NCBI RefSeq assembly: GCF_905475345.1 | Contig: NC_066602.1 | Span: 1,426,001-1,490,000, forward strand | Source of the DNA: Vespula vulgaris | Lineage: Eukaryota > Arthropoda > Insecta > Hymenoptera > Vespidae | DNA: 64,000 bases | Direction: 5' to 3' | Shown: one piece after another, positions 34,790 to 46,259 of the stretch | Position numbering within the stretch: position 1 is the stretch's first letter | How the letters are laid out: the number at the start of each line of letters is the position of its first letter | Position numbers and translations under genes: made by a program | Notes under the pieces: generated by a model | The model's input: the letters and a program-made list of their open reading frames with translations, nothing else | Databases searched by the model: none | What the model was told of the DNA's origin: nothing

Positions 34790-35790
34790 TACAATATTTA
34801 TAACTGATGATTTGTGCGATGTAAATCGGTTGACCGAATAACGATGGCTAGAAAGAAGTATAATAGATCTTTACTATGTTAGGGAAATATTATGTAAATG
34901 TTTATTATATGTACGCTTATCGAGATATTTAATCATCCGAGTAAAACATTAGGAAAATGCTGAATAAATTAGAAATATTATGTTACTAGATATATAAGTA
35001 TGTCGTTGCTATACTGGGTTATACGTAATGAGAAATAAACGAATCGATTAAGATAACATTTTCCGAGGAACTAATTAGTTTGGAATATATGATATATTAG
35101 ATAATTGGCAGTATAAGTGGATCGTTCTTTGAAATTTTCCTATCGGGAATTAATTTTTCGGAAAAAGTATTTCTTCGTATGAAAGAACTAAATTAGTTGT
35201 GGTACATCGATCTGCTAATTAATTAATGCAGCTAAATAGCTAATTGAAATACACTGCTAATCGTATTATCGCATTGCCTGCTTAGTTTAATGACAGGAGA
35301 ACGAAGGACAAAATATCTTTCTTCTTTTGAAAAAATACCTTTCGTCAAAATAAGCGAGGAGATATACGCACGCACACCCACAGAACCGCGGACATATTCC
35401 CGCGTACATGCCCTAGCGCGGATGAGAGAATATAAGAGCGTAAGTGTGTGGAGAAAGATAATAACAAATTGTTTAACACGAACGTACACGACGATACGTA
35501 TGGAAGAACGTAACGTATGCATGCATTTTCATTAAATCTCAATCGTAAGATATTTGCGCTACGTAATAATTTAGTTCGTCCAAATACCTATATTTCTGAA
35601 AAACGTACATTATACATTATTTTTAAGTACATGACGTGAATATTCTGACAAATAATTTGGAACATTGAACCAAACACTTCTTCTCTTTTTAATTATATTG
35701 AATAATAATATAAACTGACGGTATAACGATGACACGGTGAGATAAACGTACACTACATATTAACGCATAATTTAAAAGCGTGTCCAGGCT
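34790..35790 (-). repeat. D element, minus arm (long)
   Basis: Long D arm as at 10,130-11,110 without a nearby plus arm. Frames of 65-96 codons on both strands overlap the CpG-rich core and are mutually antisense, hence not called as genes. Confidence 0.55.
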
Positions 35791-36110
35791 AACGTTATTA
35801 TCCCGAAGAACAATGAATACTTTGATCGTATATGCAGCTTTGATCATTTTCAATGATAAAGCTGCCTGAGTACCATTTCAGTTCCATTTGAATCCAGATT
35901 CCCTTTGCAACGACAAACAACCCTACGATGAATCTTTCCCATAACACTCCATTATATCCTCTATCTAAAGCCACTTACTTTGAATCCTTTCAATAACGTA
36001 TATTCCGTATCCTCGTATCACCATATGAATGAAGCTTTGTAATACAGCGCTATTTTAATTGACGATTACCTTGAGGCAATACCATGAGGATCGTCGTGAA
36101 CACCATTATA
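35790..36110 (+). promoter_or_regulatory. C upstream region
   Basis: Homologous to 41.27-41.57 and 47.03-47.37 kb. The TATA box reads CTTTGTAATAC here, so it is mutated. Confidence 0.3.
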
Positions 36111-36111
36111 A

Positions 36112-36720
36112 ATGTTTGTCCTCTTCCTCCTCTTCGTCCTCTTCTTCCTTGTTAATTGCAACCACGTAATGAAGACGCTATGGAACATAATTATGCGGAT
36201 CACGTTTGAAAAGGAAATGCCTTCCTTTCGAACCCAGCACGTTGATTATTACTACAGCTTAGAAATACCAAATATGTTTTGGAAACCGTCGGTAATTGTA
36301 CATAGTAAAATACCGCCGATCGATATTATATAATTCAGTGTCCGCACATAAGATATATGGATATGTATTTTTCTTTTCTTCCTTTTTTTAAATTCGAGCT
36401 ATAATATAAAGCGGCATGTCATTGCCTAAAAACTGTAACAAGGAACTAAAAATATTAAATAACAACCTTTTTAGATGATAACACTGGTGAACAACTTCGA
36501 AAGTCAATTGCTTGACATTCCATAATAGATGATGAATATGTTTTTGACGTAGGATTCTTTGAAAATATTCTCTTATAAATGTATTTGTTCCTGTAAAGTA
36601 CTATGTATAAGGATCATAATAAGAAAACAGATACTCCTCATTGTGGTCACTTCACACATCATATTATTTTTATCATGACCAAAAAAGATATTGTTTACAT
36701 GAACAACATCTTTGGCTGAT
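36112..36720 (+). CDS. C family copy 3: intact leader exon
   Basis: ATG 36,112 opens a 73-residue frame with a textbook signal peptide (MFVLFLLFVLFFLVNC) followed by NHVMKTLWNIIMRITFEKEM, then HVDYYYSLEIPNMFW and a stop at 36,331-36,333. In most other C copies the ATG is out of frame with the hydrophobic run, so this is the best start. A CAG before CACGTTG (as in the 47.5-kb copy) may mark an acceptor, in which case the frame contains a short intron. The second exon, complete at 47.7 kb, is present but broken by stops at 36,470-36,720. Likely product: a small secreted protein. Confidence 0.45.
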
Positions 36721-36839
36721 TTTGTCACTTAGTAATTAAAAATATGTATATTAACGCCCGCAAGATATTTTTATTATGAGGGAATATTAATAAGAGAATT
36801 AATTTCGTTTCATGGAATGTGAATATTTGGTTGGGTGAG

Positions 36840-36960
36840 ATCAATAAAAATGAAGCAGAAGCATTTGTAACAATATTCTGTTATGGAATATGGATATGGT
36901 AGTAAAACAGAAATCATAATATGTCAAATTAAAAGAGATCGTTAGAGAAGTCTTAATTAA
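36840..36960 (-). pseudogene. A family fragment
   Basis: GAAGCAGAAGCATTTGTAAC through AAAAGAGATCGTTAG matches the 3' part of the A copies at 13.3 and 58.5 kb on the minus strand. The leader is missing. Confidence 0.35.
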
Positions 36961-37162
36961 TTTCATCTTCTACCTTTTCGTCTGTGAAAGCAATAAAGAT
37001 GCATAGAGTGTAAAAACTCTGTCTGTTCGGCACCCTCTCGGATGTTGACTATCGGCTTACGTAATATAATATATCGTGACCGTGAAACTAACTAATATAT
37101 TGTAATGATATTTGATTTATATGAATTTGTAGGTATTGAAGAGCATATTTCATTACAAGATA

Positions 37163-37420
37163 TTATCCCTTATAATTTTCTACGATATCTGTGATAAGCT
37201 TTGCAGGATTTTCATCCTTATCATCGTCTATGAGATTTTTCCTGTTTTCATATACGGTGGTATCACTATCACTGTTACCGTTTTTTTCTGGATTTATACT
37301 TGTCTTTTTGGAATTGCTCTTCACTACTTATATCTTATATCATGTAATGTAGTCGTGTTTGTACACTTCATTATTGTCCTAATAAAAAAAAAAAAAATGA
37401 GTAGATGAATGCGTTGAAAA
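37163..37420 (-). CDS. K family terminal acidic exon, copy 3 (open)
   Basis: After a TCCAG acceptor (37,288-37,292) a frame is open for about 43 codons: PEKNGNSDSDTTVYENRKN, then LIDDDKDENPAKLI and TDIVENYKG, ending TAA at 37,163-37,165. It is acid-rich like the versions at 28.2 and 40.1 kb, which are frameshifted. Upstream, NTTTLHDIRYK matches the NTSEFRIISNT exon. A 90-codon hydrophobic plus-strand frame here (37,136-37,408) is its antisense shadow. Confidence 0.45.
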
Positions 37421-37549
37421 TTTCTTTCTACCTCTAATTGTATGTTACGAAACCACCAAACGATATATACCCGAAGAATATTATTTTTCTGATTTTCGGA
37501 CTGATTAGTCCAGGGATCTACCTATCTACTCGAAGCTTCAATACGGACT

Positions 37550-37850
37550 GATGTCAGTTTTAAAAATCTCTTACTCCAGTTTTAGGATCGGTTGTTTACT
37601 TTATCAAATTTCACTATATATACAGGTTCGTATTATTCTCCTTAAGCGGGTCAGAAAAGGGCTCCGACTGTCGTCAAAGCACATCCCACGTTCTCTTTTC
37701 TAAAATCGACTGATATTCTTTCCATATGGCTTAGAAATTGTCATTCTTTGATTCTTTGATTTGTTTTATTGTACCATTTCAATAGAAAACTTCAAAGAAA
37801 CATGTATTTCTCGAAATGTTGCGATGGAAACAATGATTCCTCCAGAATCA
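37550..37850 (-). pseudogene. K family exon and upstream frame, copy 3 (broken)
   Basis: TATCAG acceptor kept (about 37,711), but the RFYEEE-type exon has a stop at its third codon and a shortened 3' end. Upstream on minus, a frame IATFREIHVSLKFSIEMVQ matches the TATxWExRVSLxFxIE motif at 5.65 and 50.85 kb, linking U and K sequences on one strand. Confidence 0.4.
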
Positions 37851-38450
37851 TTAAATAAGTCTGAGGTTCTCCCTTAGAAGAAATACGTAAAAGGGAAGAA
37901 GGTAATATTACGATAAAAAAATAAATAGGAGAAAAGATTTTATCTGAAACCATATATTTTATTACTATTGCGTAATAAAGAAAAGGAAGTCTTTGTTAAC
38001 TTAAGCAATAGATATTTGTTTAAAAGAAGAAAAGGTAATAATTTGGAACAATGTTATCAAGGAATGTGGAAGTAGATATAACTTCCGACAAAGAAATTTT
38101 TTTACAAGAGAAGATTTGAGTAAAGGAATTACATAGTATCATTCATATCTAATAGTAATATAACACTAATTTTAAGTATAACTTGGATGTACGAAGAGGA
38201 AACATTAAAAATTTTTACATGAATTAACGAATAATTTCATAGCAATTAATTCAATGTAACGTAAATAATTACAATCATTATTGATAATAATTAATTATAT
38301 CATAATAATTATTTTTACGTGAGATTTTCAAGTAGAAAAAAAATGAATAATAGTTTAGACATAATAGACAATTGGTAAGATTCACTAGTTAATCTCTCAT
38401 ATACTTCTGATATATAAAAAAAAAACTACCTAACGAACGGAAAGGGGACA
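37850..38450. repeat. U element, left arm of U palindrome
   Basis: U copy in plus orientation, mirrored by 39,150-39,590. It includes GAGGTTCTCCCTTAGAAG and the AAATGTTATCAAGGAATGTGG block also seen at 190-260 and 5,900-5,960. Confidence 0.5.
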
Positions 38451-39130
38451 TTGTTAGCTAGAGACTTGAAATTTAGGAAGTTTAGGGATGATTCTCGTCT
38501 ATAGAAATCACTCCTTCGTTAACTTTTCAAAAAATATCATGTAAGTGAATCTGTATATACTTCAGACGTCCTGAAGAATACTTTCACAAGCAATCAATCT
38601 GTTCGTACGATTTCAATATTCTCACTAGCCATTCGTTTATATCATCGCTATTGGATGAACTTATAAGTGGCCATTAGTATACCATTTATTACAAAATTCC
38701 AATTTTATATTATAGAAATGAAAATAATTTTCTTTACCTATACCATTTTAATTATTAATTAAAATGCATTTAGAAGCAGCCGCTGTACCATTTAAAAGGA
38801 ATCATCTGATATATTTCTGGTAATTATACAATTAAAATGAACGAATGTGTATCAGAAGTGGACGAAAGTATTTCTATTTCTAAGAGAATTCTTTTCAAAT
38901 CTTTCACGTGATATGAAACCCAAGTTGGCGAGAGAAGCACGTAAGTATCCGGTTCTTTTATAATATAACGCATTGGATCGTGAAAGTGGAAGAGTGGTTC
39001 AAGAAGAAGTTGAAAAATCTAATCGAAGAAAGAACACCGTTCGCTGTTGCTCATAGATTAAGTGTTCTTAAATCTTCTGACATTGGTTGATTGCGACACG
39101 ATGTTACTATAAATGTAGGTCTGATAATGA
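38450..39130 (+). pseudogene. B family copy 6, condensed
   Basis: Leader MKIIFFTYTILII followed by a stop and the AAAVPFKRNHLIYFW subtype tail. A GGTAATTAT donor-like site, then after TATCAG a frame EVDESISISKR matching exon 3, a fused piece of exon 4 (LSRDMKPKLAREA) ending at GTAAGT, and a last-exon start ALDRESGRVVQEE. Internal deletions have compressed the gene into under 400 bp. Confidence 0.4.
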
Positions 39131-39149
39131 ATTATCACTATTTTACATG

Positions 39150-39590
39150 TTTATTTATTGGAAACTAGATTGGATGTCAATTTCGCTAAGTAGATACACG
39201 TCGAAGAACTTTAAACGGAAATGAAAGTAGTTAATTTTCTTATGATATCACAATTTTCGTACCATGTAAATACTACGTAATTCTTATCGTCAACAGTTCT
39301 GTCGTAAGAAAATTTTTTCGTCGAAATTTATATCTACTTCCATATTACGTGAAAACATTTTCTCAAAATATTACGATCTTTTTTTGTAAACAAATGCATA
39401 TTGCTCCAATTATCGAAGAGTTCATTTCTGTTATTATTCTAATAATAATAAAAACATGTACTATAATAATAAAAAACATGTATTCGGAGAAAATCTTTCG
39501 TCATATTTCTTTGCTTCCTAATATTACCTTCTTACCTTTCACGTATTTTCCCTCCACGAGAACCACACAATTAGTTAATCAAGAAATGGT
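39150..39590 (-). repeat. U element, right arm, carrying an open frame
   Basis: Inverted U copy. On the plus strand a frame NMYSEKIFRHISLLPNITFL then FTYFPSTRTTQLVNQEMVK is open. The same frame is seen on minus at 50.8-51.0 and 5.7-5.85 kb. It runs on into the K exon below, but in a different frame, producing a 130-codon frame that is probably partly accidental. Confidence 0.45.
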
Positions 39591-39620
39591 CAAATTACCA
39601 GGATATATGAAAAGAATATC

Positions 39621-40260
39621 AGTCGGTTTTACAAAAAAGAAGTACGGTCACAACGGTCCGAGGGCTTCTCTAAACCACTTAAAGAGAGTGAGAAGGACTT
39701 ATCTGCAATGGCACGCGAATACGCCTCGTACGATGCAGTGATATTTGATGGAGTAAACAAGCAATCATAAAACTGAGGAGAGATTTTCGAAGCTGAACTC
39801 ACTTCGCATTGAAACTTCTAGTGGAATAGATAGATAACTGGACTAATAAGTCAAAAGATCAGAAAAGTAATATTCTTTTGGTTTATATCCTTTCGTGATT
39901 TCGTAATATACAATTTGAGACTACCAATCCGTTTACTTAGTTATTTCTTTTATTTATTAAGAGAATGGCAAAATTTCCAAACACGAGTGAGTTTCGTATC
40001 ATAAGTAATACCGAAGAGGAATTCCAAGTAGACATTTATACGATTAGAAAAAATGAATATTAATAGGGAAGAAAACGAGAGAAGTGATAGTGATGACATC
40101 AAGCAAAAAAAAACGGAGAGATCTCATATATACTGCGAGGGATGATAATATGGAAAGAGAATTCATTCAACATTTATCATAGACATCGTAGAAAATTATA
40201 AAGGACAAAATTATGATTTTTTTGCAAAAATATATGATCCTCCCTGTCTCCAAATTCCCT
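39621..40260 (+). CDS. K family, plus-strand copy 4 (most complete)
   Basis: Exon a: after ATATCAG (39,617-39,622), 39,624-39,770, 48 residues RFYKKEVRSQRSEGF.. to ..REYASYDAVIFDGVNKQS, TAA. GGA|GTAAAC at 39,753 is an alternative donor. Exon b: after TTTATTTATTAAG, from about 39,962, RMAKFPNTSEFRIISNTEEEF, with CAA|GTAGAC as possible donor (open to 40,063). Exon c: after ATTAATAG, EENERSDSDDIKQK, with a run of nine A that puts the following DLIYTARDDN out of frame. FIIDIVENYKGQN follows near 40,180. Order and strand agree with 28.7-28.1 kb (-). Hydrophilic, no signal peptide within these exons, no known domain. Confidence 0.45.
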
Positions 40261-40329
40261 TGTTAACGGGTTTTGATCGGAACTTAACGATCTGCACTGA
40301 CGTAATCGTCTCCTAGCTATCATCAAGCA

Positions 40330-41010
40330 CCATCGTATTAAACGATTTATTATTATCTCTCTCCATGCACGTGCGCGCTTCCGTACGCCATTTCAAGTAG
40401 GGTGATTACAGCACGTGTCCGCATACATCTCCTCTATTATTTGGAAAACAAGAAAGGTACTTTTTCATTACTTTTCCTCTCATTAAACCAAGCAAACAAT
40501 TCGATGATAGGATTAGTGGTATAAATGAATTATCTATTTGGCTGTATCATTTAGTACCCTGATTAGGTCTTTTGCAGATCGATGTACCATGACTGATTTG
40601 ATTTTGATTCGTTTGAATGGGTACATTTTCCTAGAAAGTTACATCCCATTGGAGAATACAAAACAATAAACCCATTATACTCCTAGTTATCTAACATTTC
40701 GTATATTATGTTCCAAATCAATTCGTTCCTAAGAAAAAAATCTATTGTTTTGCAAAAGTAAGGATGTATCCAACGATGAATTTAATTGACAATTGTATTA
40801 TACAGACGGTCTCCAATGGTATGCTTGGTCTGTGACAGGTAAATAAATGATTTTCTTATTATTACAATAAGAAAGGAGCACACTCCATCCCAGCCACCCT
40901 ACCTGGCGCAGACAGGCGCGCATCAGAGCATACGTAGATGAAGAGAGATAATAACGAAAGGTCCTTGACGATAAGTACGGGAGAACGTATTAGGGACATC
41001 CATTATCATG
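40330..41010. repeat. D element, compact inverted pair
   Basis: Plus arm core CTCTCTCCATGCACGTGCGC (a perfect CACGTG) at about 40,355-40,375. Minus arm about 40,790-41,010. Inner segment around TTGCAGATCGATGTACCATG. Confidence 0.6.
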
Positions 41011-41515
41011 AAATTCCTTTTAAAAGATACTAAAGAGGTCATTCGTGTTACCTAACAAATTATTCCTATCCAAATTTCAATAGCGATAATTGAATATTAC
41101 GAATATTTTTTACGTACACGTAGTGAATACTATAATAAACAATTTGAAATATGGAATTCAGCAATTCTTCTTTTTTAATTGTATCGAACGATTACTTCAT
41201 TTAAATCGGTGGAATAACGATGACGAGAACGTGGACTTTCTATTTCACGTATAATTTAAAAGTATTCCCCTGCTAACGTTATTACTTCCAAAAACGATGA
41301 ATCTTTCGATCGTCCCTGTTGGTTAAATTATTTTGTATGATAAATACAAAATTCCATTTGACTTACCGTTTGACTCTTCTAATGCATGCAACGTCGAACG
41401 GCCCTTCGACAAATCATTCTCAGTAGAAACGCATAGACACTCCAGCTAAAGCCGCTCGCGGTTGGAACCTTTGAATGAAGTAAATCCCTCCCACCTCCTC
41501 GTATCACCGTCCCAC
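41010..41515. other. D tail and C upstream region
   Basis: Homologous to 35.5-36.1 and 46.7-47.3 kb, ending at the C TATA box (41,518-41,525). On the minus strand it equals the post-B link. No gene seen. Confidence 0.35.
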
Positions 41516-41517
41516 GC

Positions 41518-41720
41518 TTTATAAGACAGCACCATATTGACTTTTCCAAATTTCGTCGTCAAGGACAAATGTTTTTTCTTCCTTTTCTTTTTCCTATGTA
41601 TTCCCAATCACATAATGCATACATGAACAATAGCTAACGATGTTTCTGCCTCGCTTAGAATTTCCAACTGCTTTGTAAACCACTCTTCTGTATTCACCAT
41701 CCAATGTGCTGTATTATAAC
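41518..41720 (+). pseudogene. C-type gene opposite B copy 7
   Basis: TTTATAAG box, then a hydrophobic frame FFFLFFFLCIPNHIM with a stop where the others have Trp (HT-stop-TIANDVSASLRISN). The ATG opens the separate 22-codon frame MFFLPFLFPMYSQSHNAYM... Confidence 0.35.
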
Positions 41721-42807
41721 AGATGAAATTAACATAGAAAAGTGGATAAGGTACGTGGCTAGTTACTTACATCTGATATTTTCGTACCTCCTTTATTAAA
41801 ATTCAATATTGTAGTAGATGGTTGCTATAGTAATGTTCTAGCAATAGAAACATGTTGTTTTCATACACCAGATAGTAAGGTGCCTCTCTCACCAACTTGA
41901 GTTTCAGATTATTGGCAAGATTTGTAATAAATTCGTAAGCAGCATCAGCTACCTCCGCCGTTTTTACCATCTGACACATTAAATGACGAATAACAAGTAA
42001 CGCAAAATTCTATGAAAAAAATATAGGAAATTTTATTCATTTATTATTATTTACCTCCTCTCCTTCACCAAGCATCTTGTTTCCTATATCGAATATTCTT
42101 TATTACAGCAGTTGAAAATTATAAGGATTCTTGATTTATATTAACATAATACCATTAAAATAGCTTAAGGTAAGAGACATAATACCTCACTCATCGATGA
42201 AAATACTCTGGTCGCCATGATAAAATCTCTGTAAAAATTCAATAAATTTTTATAAAACGTACCTATGATACAGATTTTATATTCCATATTACACTTTAGA
42301 ATAAAAAATTTATATCTTATCTCTAAAATATCTTAATATTCGATAAACACAGCACTGATTGATTTACCATTTAAAAATAAGACTGAAGAGAAAAACGTTT
42401 TCATTTCCTAATCTGGTTGACGGTCGGATATTTGTCTTATCCACATAGGACATATCGTTTGATGTGTTTCATTTCGGATGTCGAATGTTTAATTATCACG
42501 TTGAACGTAGAAATCCATGTATCTTCTTTGAACGTAATTATAATTCAGATAGCGGTCAACTAGGCTCCTCAGCAATACTTCTGGGCTCTTGGAACTGCTT
42601 TCATCTTCGTTTAGTCTTGTATATCTATGAAATAAATTAAAATTCTTAGATTGGTGAAGACTTAGGGTAGACGTTCAATTGTTCATTGAAATTGTCCAGT
42701 CATCAAAGGTAAATCGGGCCACGCCATTTTTTGCGATATAAAGTACCTTCTACGAGAAACAACAAAATAATAATTAGGATGTGATTGATCATAAAAATCA
42801 GTTTCAT
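41640..42807 (-). pseudogene. B family copy 7
   Basis: Minus strand: 34-codon leader frame 42,703-42,807 (MKLIFMINHILIIILLFLVE, then GTLYRKKWRGPIYL). Exon 2 is decayed. Exon 3 (FYHGDQSIFIDE then stop) ends at GAGGAG|GTAAAT. Exon 4, after TGTGTCAG, is open from ATGGTAAAAACG (MVKTAEVADAAYEFITN.. ..NNMFLLLEHYYSNH) to TGA. Then TCAGAT|GTAAGT, and a last exon TLDGEYRRVVYKAVGNS.. ending VIGNT. Exon 4 reads 13 codons further than at 26 kb. The splice sites agree with copies 5 and 8. Confidence 0.45.
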
Positions 42808-43439
42808 TTTCGTAATATAGTATTGAAATTTTATAATAAATTACTAACGAATACAGATAAATTTACTTTATATCGATAAGGAACAAAAGACTAGAAAGAA
42901 TGAAGAAATTCTACCGTTTGAATTGCTCGTCAGTTAGAATTTGCGACGTATGAAGTATATACGTGATAATTAAGCACTTACTTACGTATTACTCGTTCAA
43001 AAATTATCGAAAGGATGACTTCTACAAGGGAGTTCCCTTCGCAGATCGCCATGTTAGATGACTGAGGTAATTTCTGAAGCCATGCGCGATGGAAAGGGTT
43101 ATTACATTCAATGCAGATAATCAATACCACGTATTACCTGATAGAAAGAGCCGAAAAGACGCGGTACGGGAGGAAATAAATTTCACAATGTACACCCATT
43201 AACTGGACAATAATTTTTTTTTTACCTTCCATTCCTTTCTCTATTTTAACGCTTTTTTCTTTAAAATTTACATATAGAAATTATATAAGTAATTTTGCTA
43301 ATCGGCTATTAATTTTTTCCCGCTTCTATCGTTAAAAATATTCATCTATAAGTATTAATTTGCAGCAAGAAATATTCCTTAAAACTTGTTTCGTAATATT
43401 ACGTTCTATTCTCTTTGTATTAATTAAGTTAACAAGCTT

Positions 43440-43660
43440 CTTTCTTTTTTTATTACATAGTGATAATGAATATGTATTACATTAAATCATTCGTATTATT
43501 TATTTTCCTTTTCGCGTAATCCATTTGAATGCGTTTTACGCCGGACAATTACAACTTCCTATCCCGCCGTCGAAACAACCGGAAATAATAGTAGTGGGGG
43601 AAACGGATTTGTCGACCAATCTCTTTTAATTCGCCTTACTACTGCCCTCTTCTATTAATT
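43440..43660 (+). pseudogene. A family copy (plus strand)
   Basis: Leader MNMYYIKSFVLFIFLFA then TAA. The conserved segment continues in another frame as TITTSYPAVETTGNN. No cysteine tail. It faces away from B copy 7, repeating the divergent A/B arrangement. Confidence 0.4.
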
Positions 43661-43759
43661 ACCATAAGAAATAATCCGCCATATAGCATAATTCCATATT
43701 GCAATGTTGCTTTTGTTTTGATTAATTCATCGCACTCTCCCAAGGGATAATATTAAATG

Positions 43760-44330
43760 AAAAGGAATACATTTTTCGTTGTCATTTTTTCATAATAAAA
43801 ATATCTTGTGAACATTATTGCCGACATTTTTAATTACCACCTGACTAACTTTGGCCAAAAATGTTATTTATGCAAACAATACTTTCTTCCAATTTCTTTT
43901 TTCATAATAAAAATTGTATAATCGGCGAAATGATCGTTATGAGAAGTATCTAATCGTCTTTTGAAACTTTCAGTTTTTCCTTAAAATTCATCCACAGTGA
44001 CGTGCTGTTTTATGTTATAGGTCGAATTTGAAAAAATGAGAAAAAGAAACGTTTCGTTCGATTTATATTGTATTAGTTAAGTTTATCCACGTTTTTCAAA
44101 ATTTTTTTAATGTTTCTAGGGAATAACAAAAATCATCATGCTGAAAACAATAGCAAGGCATTTCCTTTTGAAATAAAGACGGTGACTCTAACTTATCCGT
44201 AATACCTTGTATAACGTGTTCGTCAGATGTTCGATATTAAACAGAAAGAAAAATAGGAAGACAAAACTTATAATGGTCACAACGAAGAACTTTCTCGAAA
44301 TCGAAATAGTTCTGTTTCACTATGCTACTC
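43760..44330 (-). pseudogene. C family copy 4 (minus), with antisense A/F frame
   Basis: Minus: leader frame ISFVFLFFFLFNIEHLTNT without ATG, HDDFCYSLETLKKF then stop, and a shortened second exon. Plus: an open frame (44,207-44,416) with FLEIEIVLFHYATLEWWYE, which ends near an AAAG|GTAAGC donor in line with the following F exon. Confidence 0.35.
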
Positions 44331-44539
44331 TCGAATGGTGGTACGAGGCTAGGGAATATACTCCTTTCAAAGGATCAAAAGGTAAGCGGCTTCGGTCAGA
44401 GGGTATAATCGATTGAGTCCGGAAAGGTCCTTCGAAGGGACATCCAATGGTTCGTGCGGATCGTGAGTCAAAGTGAAATTTTTACTTTAATGAGGGTATA
44501 TTCCTTTGTAAGAAAGAAGATTTCTTCGCGGAATCTTTT

Positions 44540-44875
44540 TTGATTACATCTTGTTCCACCCTCAGAAGAATTCAAAGCAGTCGAAAAGGGAAAATGGAGA
44601 TCAATCCTAACGTTAACAGTGTTCTTGGATATCGAACTAATGTTAATTTGGATAGCATTTAGTTAGAAAGTTATATATACCGTAATAATATTTATTTCAA
44701 TGCCATGAGTGAGATTAGGAACGGCAAAGAAAATATTAAGGCGACTTATTCCAAAAAATATTTGCGAATCCATGTCGAAGATGAAGAAGAAGAAAAAGGT
44801 GATACAGGGGATGAAGAAGTCGAAGGTGATTGTAAATATTATGTTCACGTTTAAAAATACCGAAATGAATTTAAG
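44540..44875 (+). pseudogene. F family copy 3
   Basis: Plus-strand F exon (CCCTCAGAAGAATTCAAAGC start; GYRTNVNLDS, then a stop in place of Trp-Leu, ESYIYRNNIYFNA, then DEEEEKGDTGDEEVEGD). Frameshifts and the stop make it a pseudogene. Downstream of A on the same strand, as elsewhere. Confidence 0.45.
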
Positions 44876-44987
44876 ATAGGTTTAACTTTTGGAATGATTA
44901 AACCTGTAGATGTACAAAAGATTTATCGACTTGTTCCAAGTTTACGTCACCTCGTCATGGTTACTCCATCAAATTAAATTAAGTAAT

Positions 44988-45197
44988 CATTCGATTAAAT
45001 TGAAAGTAGAAGAAATGTTGAATTAATTTTCTTAATTGTTTGTCCTAACATTCGTATCGTGTACTGAGAAAATATTCATAATATTTCATTTACATTCGAT
45101 TAAATTGAAAGTAGAAGAAATGTTGAATTAATTTTCTTAATTGTTTGTCATAACATTCGCATCGTGCCCTTAAAAAATATTCAGAATATTAATTTAC
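44988..45197. repeat. 105-bp tandem duplication
   Basis: Two head-to-tail copies starting CATTCGATTAAATTGAAAGT at 44,988 and 45,093, nearly identical over about 100 bp. It lies in the link before a D arm and is not duplicated in other links, so it is recent and local. Confidence 0.8.
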
Positions 45198-45289
45198 GTT
45201 TTAGAGTAATATTGTAATATCAACAAATTCATTTACTGCGTAGCCAGCATTCTCTTGTTAATACGTTTTAATAGGCAATTGATGAAAAT

Positions 45290-45910
45290 GCATTTGCGTA
45301 TTACAATTTCCCATATGTATCGTCGAGTACCTTCGAATTAAACGATTCGTTATTATTTCTCTCCATCCGTGAGTGCTCTTATGCGCGCTTGAATATGCCA
45401 GTTCAAGTGGAAGAAATGAGTGCTCGCTCCTTTGAGCGTATATTTCCAGTCTGATTTTGTAGATAGGAAAAATATTTTTTCATTTGTTTTCCCCTTATCA
45501 AACCATACAGACAATTGGACGATACGACTGGCTGTATAACTCAATTAGATTTTAAATCCATTATCTAATTACCTGCACATTTAATTAAGTCTTCTGCAGA
45601 CCGATGTACCACGCCTGTTTCAGTTCTTTCATTCGAACGACTGCATTTTCCTAAAAATTTACCTCTTATTGGAAAACTTAAATGAATGATCCAATCGTAC
45701 TTCTTCTTATCAAATACTTGATATATTATGTTATAAACTAGTTAGTTCCTATGGAAATATTATATTTCTGCAATCGTTTATTTCTTTCTACGTGTAACTG
45801 TGTATAGCAGTGATTTATTATATTTTACGTAACATAATATTTGAATTTTCCGAATTTATCATCGGAATGATTTAACTTCTCAAAGAGCGCACAGATAACA
45901 CTGACGTAAT
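45290..45910 (+). repeat. D element, plus arm
   Basis: Core CTCTCTCCATCCGTGAGTGC. Inverted partner at 46,260-47,050. A minus-strand 63-codon frame lies in the core only. Confidence 0.55.
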
Positions 45911-46259
45911 ACTTGGTTAGTCATTACTTATCGACATAGTAGAAATCTATTATAATTTGTTCAAGCTATCGTTATTCGATCAGCCATCCGACTTAAAGCA
46001 TATCATAAAAATGTTGTAAGAAGATAGCTTTTCCATGAGATTATCTTCCATTTTGAATATAATCTTCCGAGTTTTATTTTCTATGTAATGCCAACGTCCT
46101 GTTCTCGAAAAAAGAATAAATGTGGATTAGTAAATAGCAAAATAATTCGATTCTTACAAAGTAAAATGATCGAAATTTATGAGTATAAAGAGTGATCGAT
46201 AGGGGAAATCAAATGGAATAAAAGATATCAAAAAAAATGTTGTGCTTGGAATTAATTAA

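Noticed and set aside
37136..37408. Hydrophobic 90-codon plus frame resembling a membrane protein
   Set aside because: It is the antisense of the acidic K terminal exon; the hydrophobicity follows from complementing Asp/Glu/Asn-rich codons.
39349..39741. 130-codon plus-strand frame, the longest in the window
   Set aside because: It is a chimera of an inverted U arm and the K exon read out of its conserved frame. The K part agrees with other copies only in a different frame.
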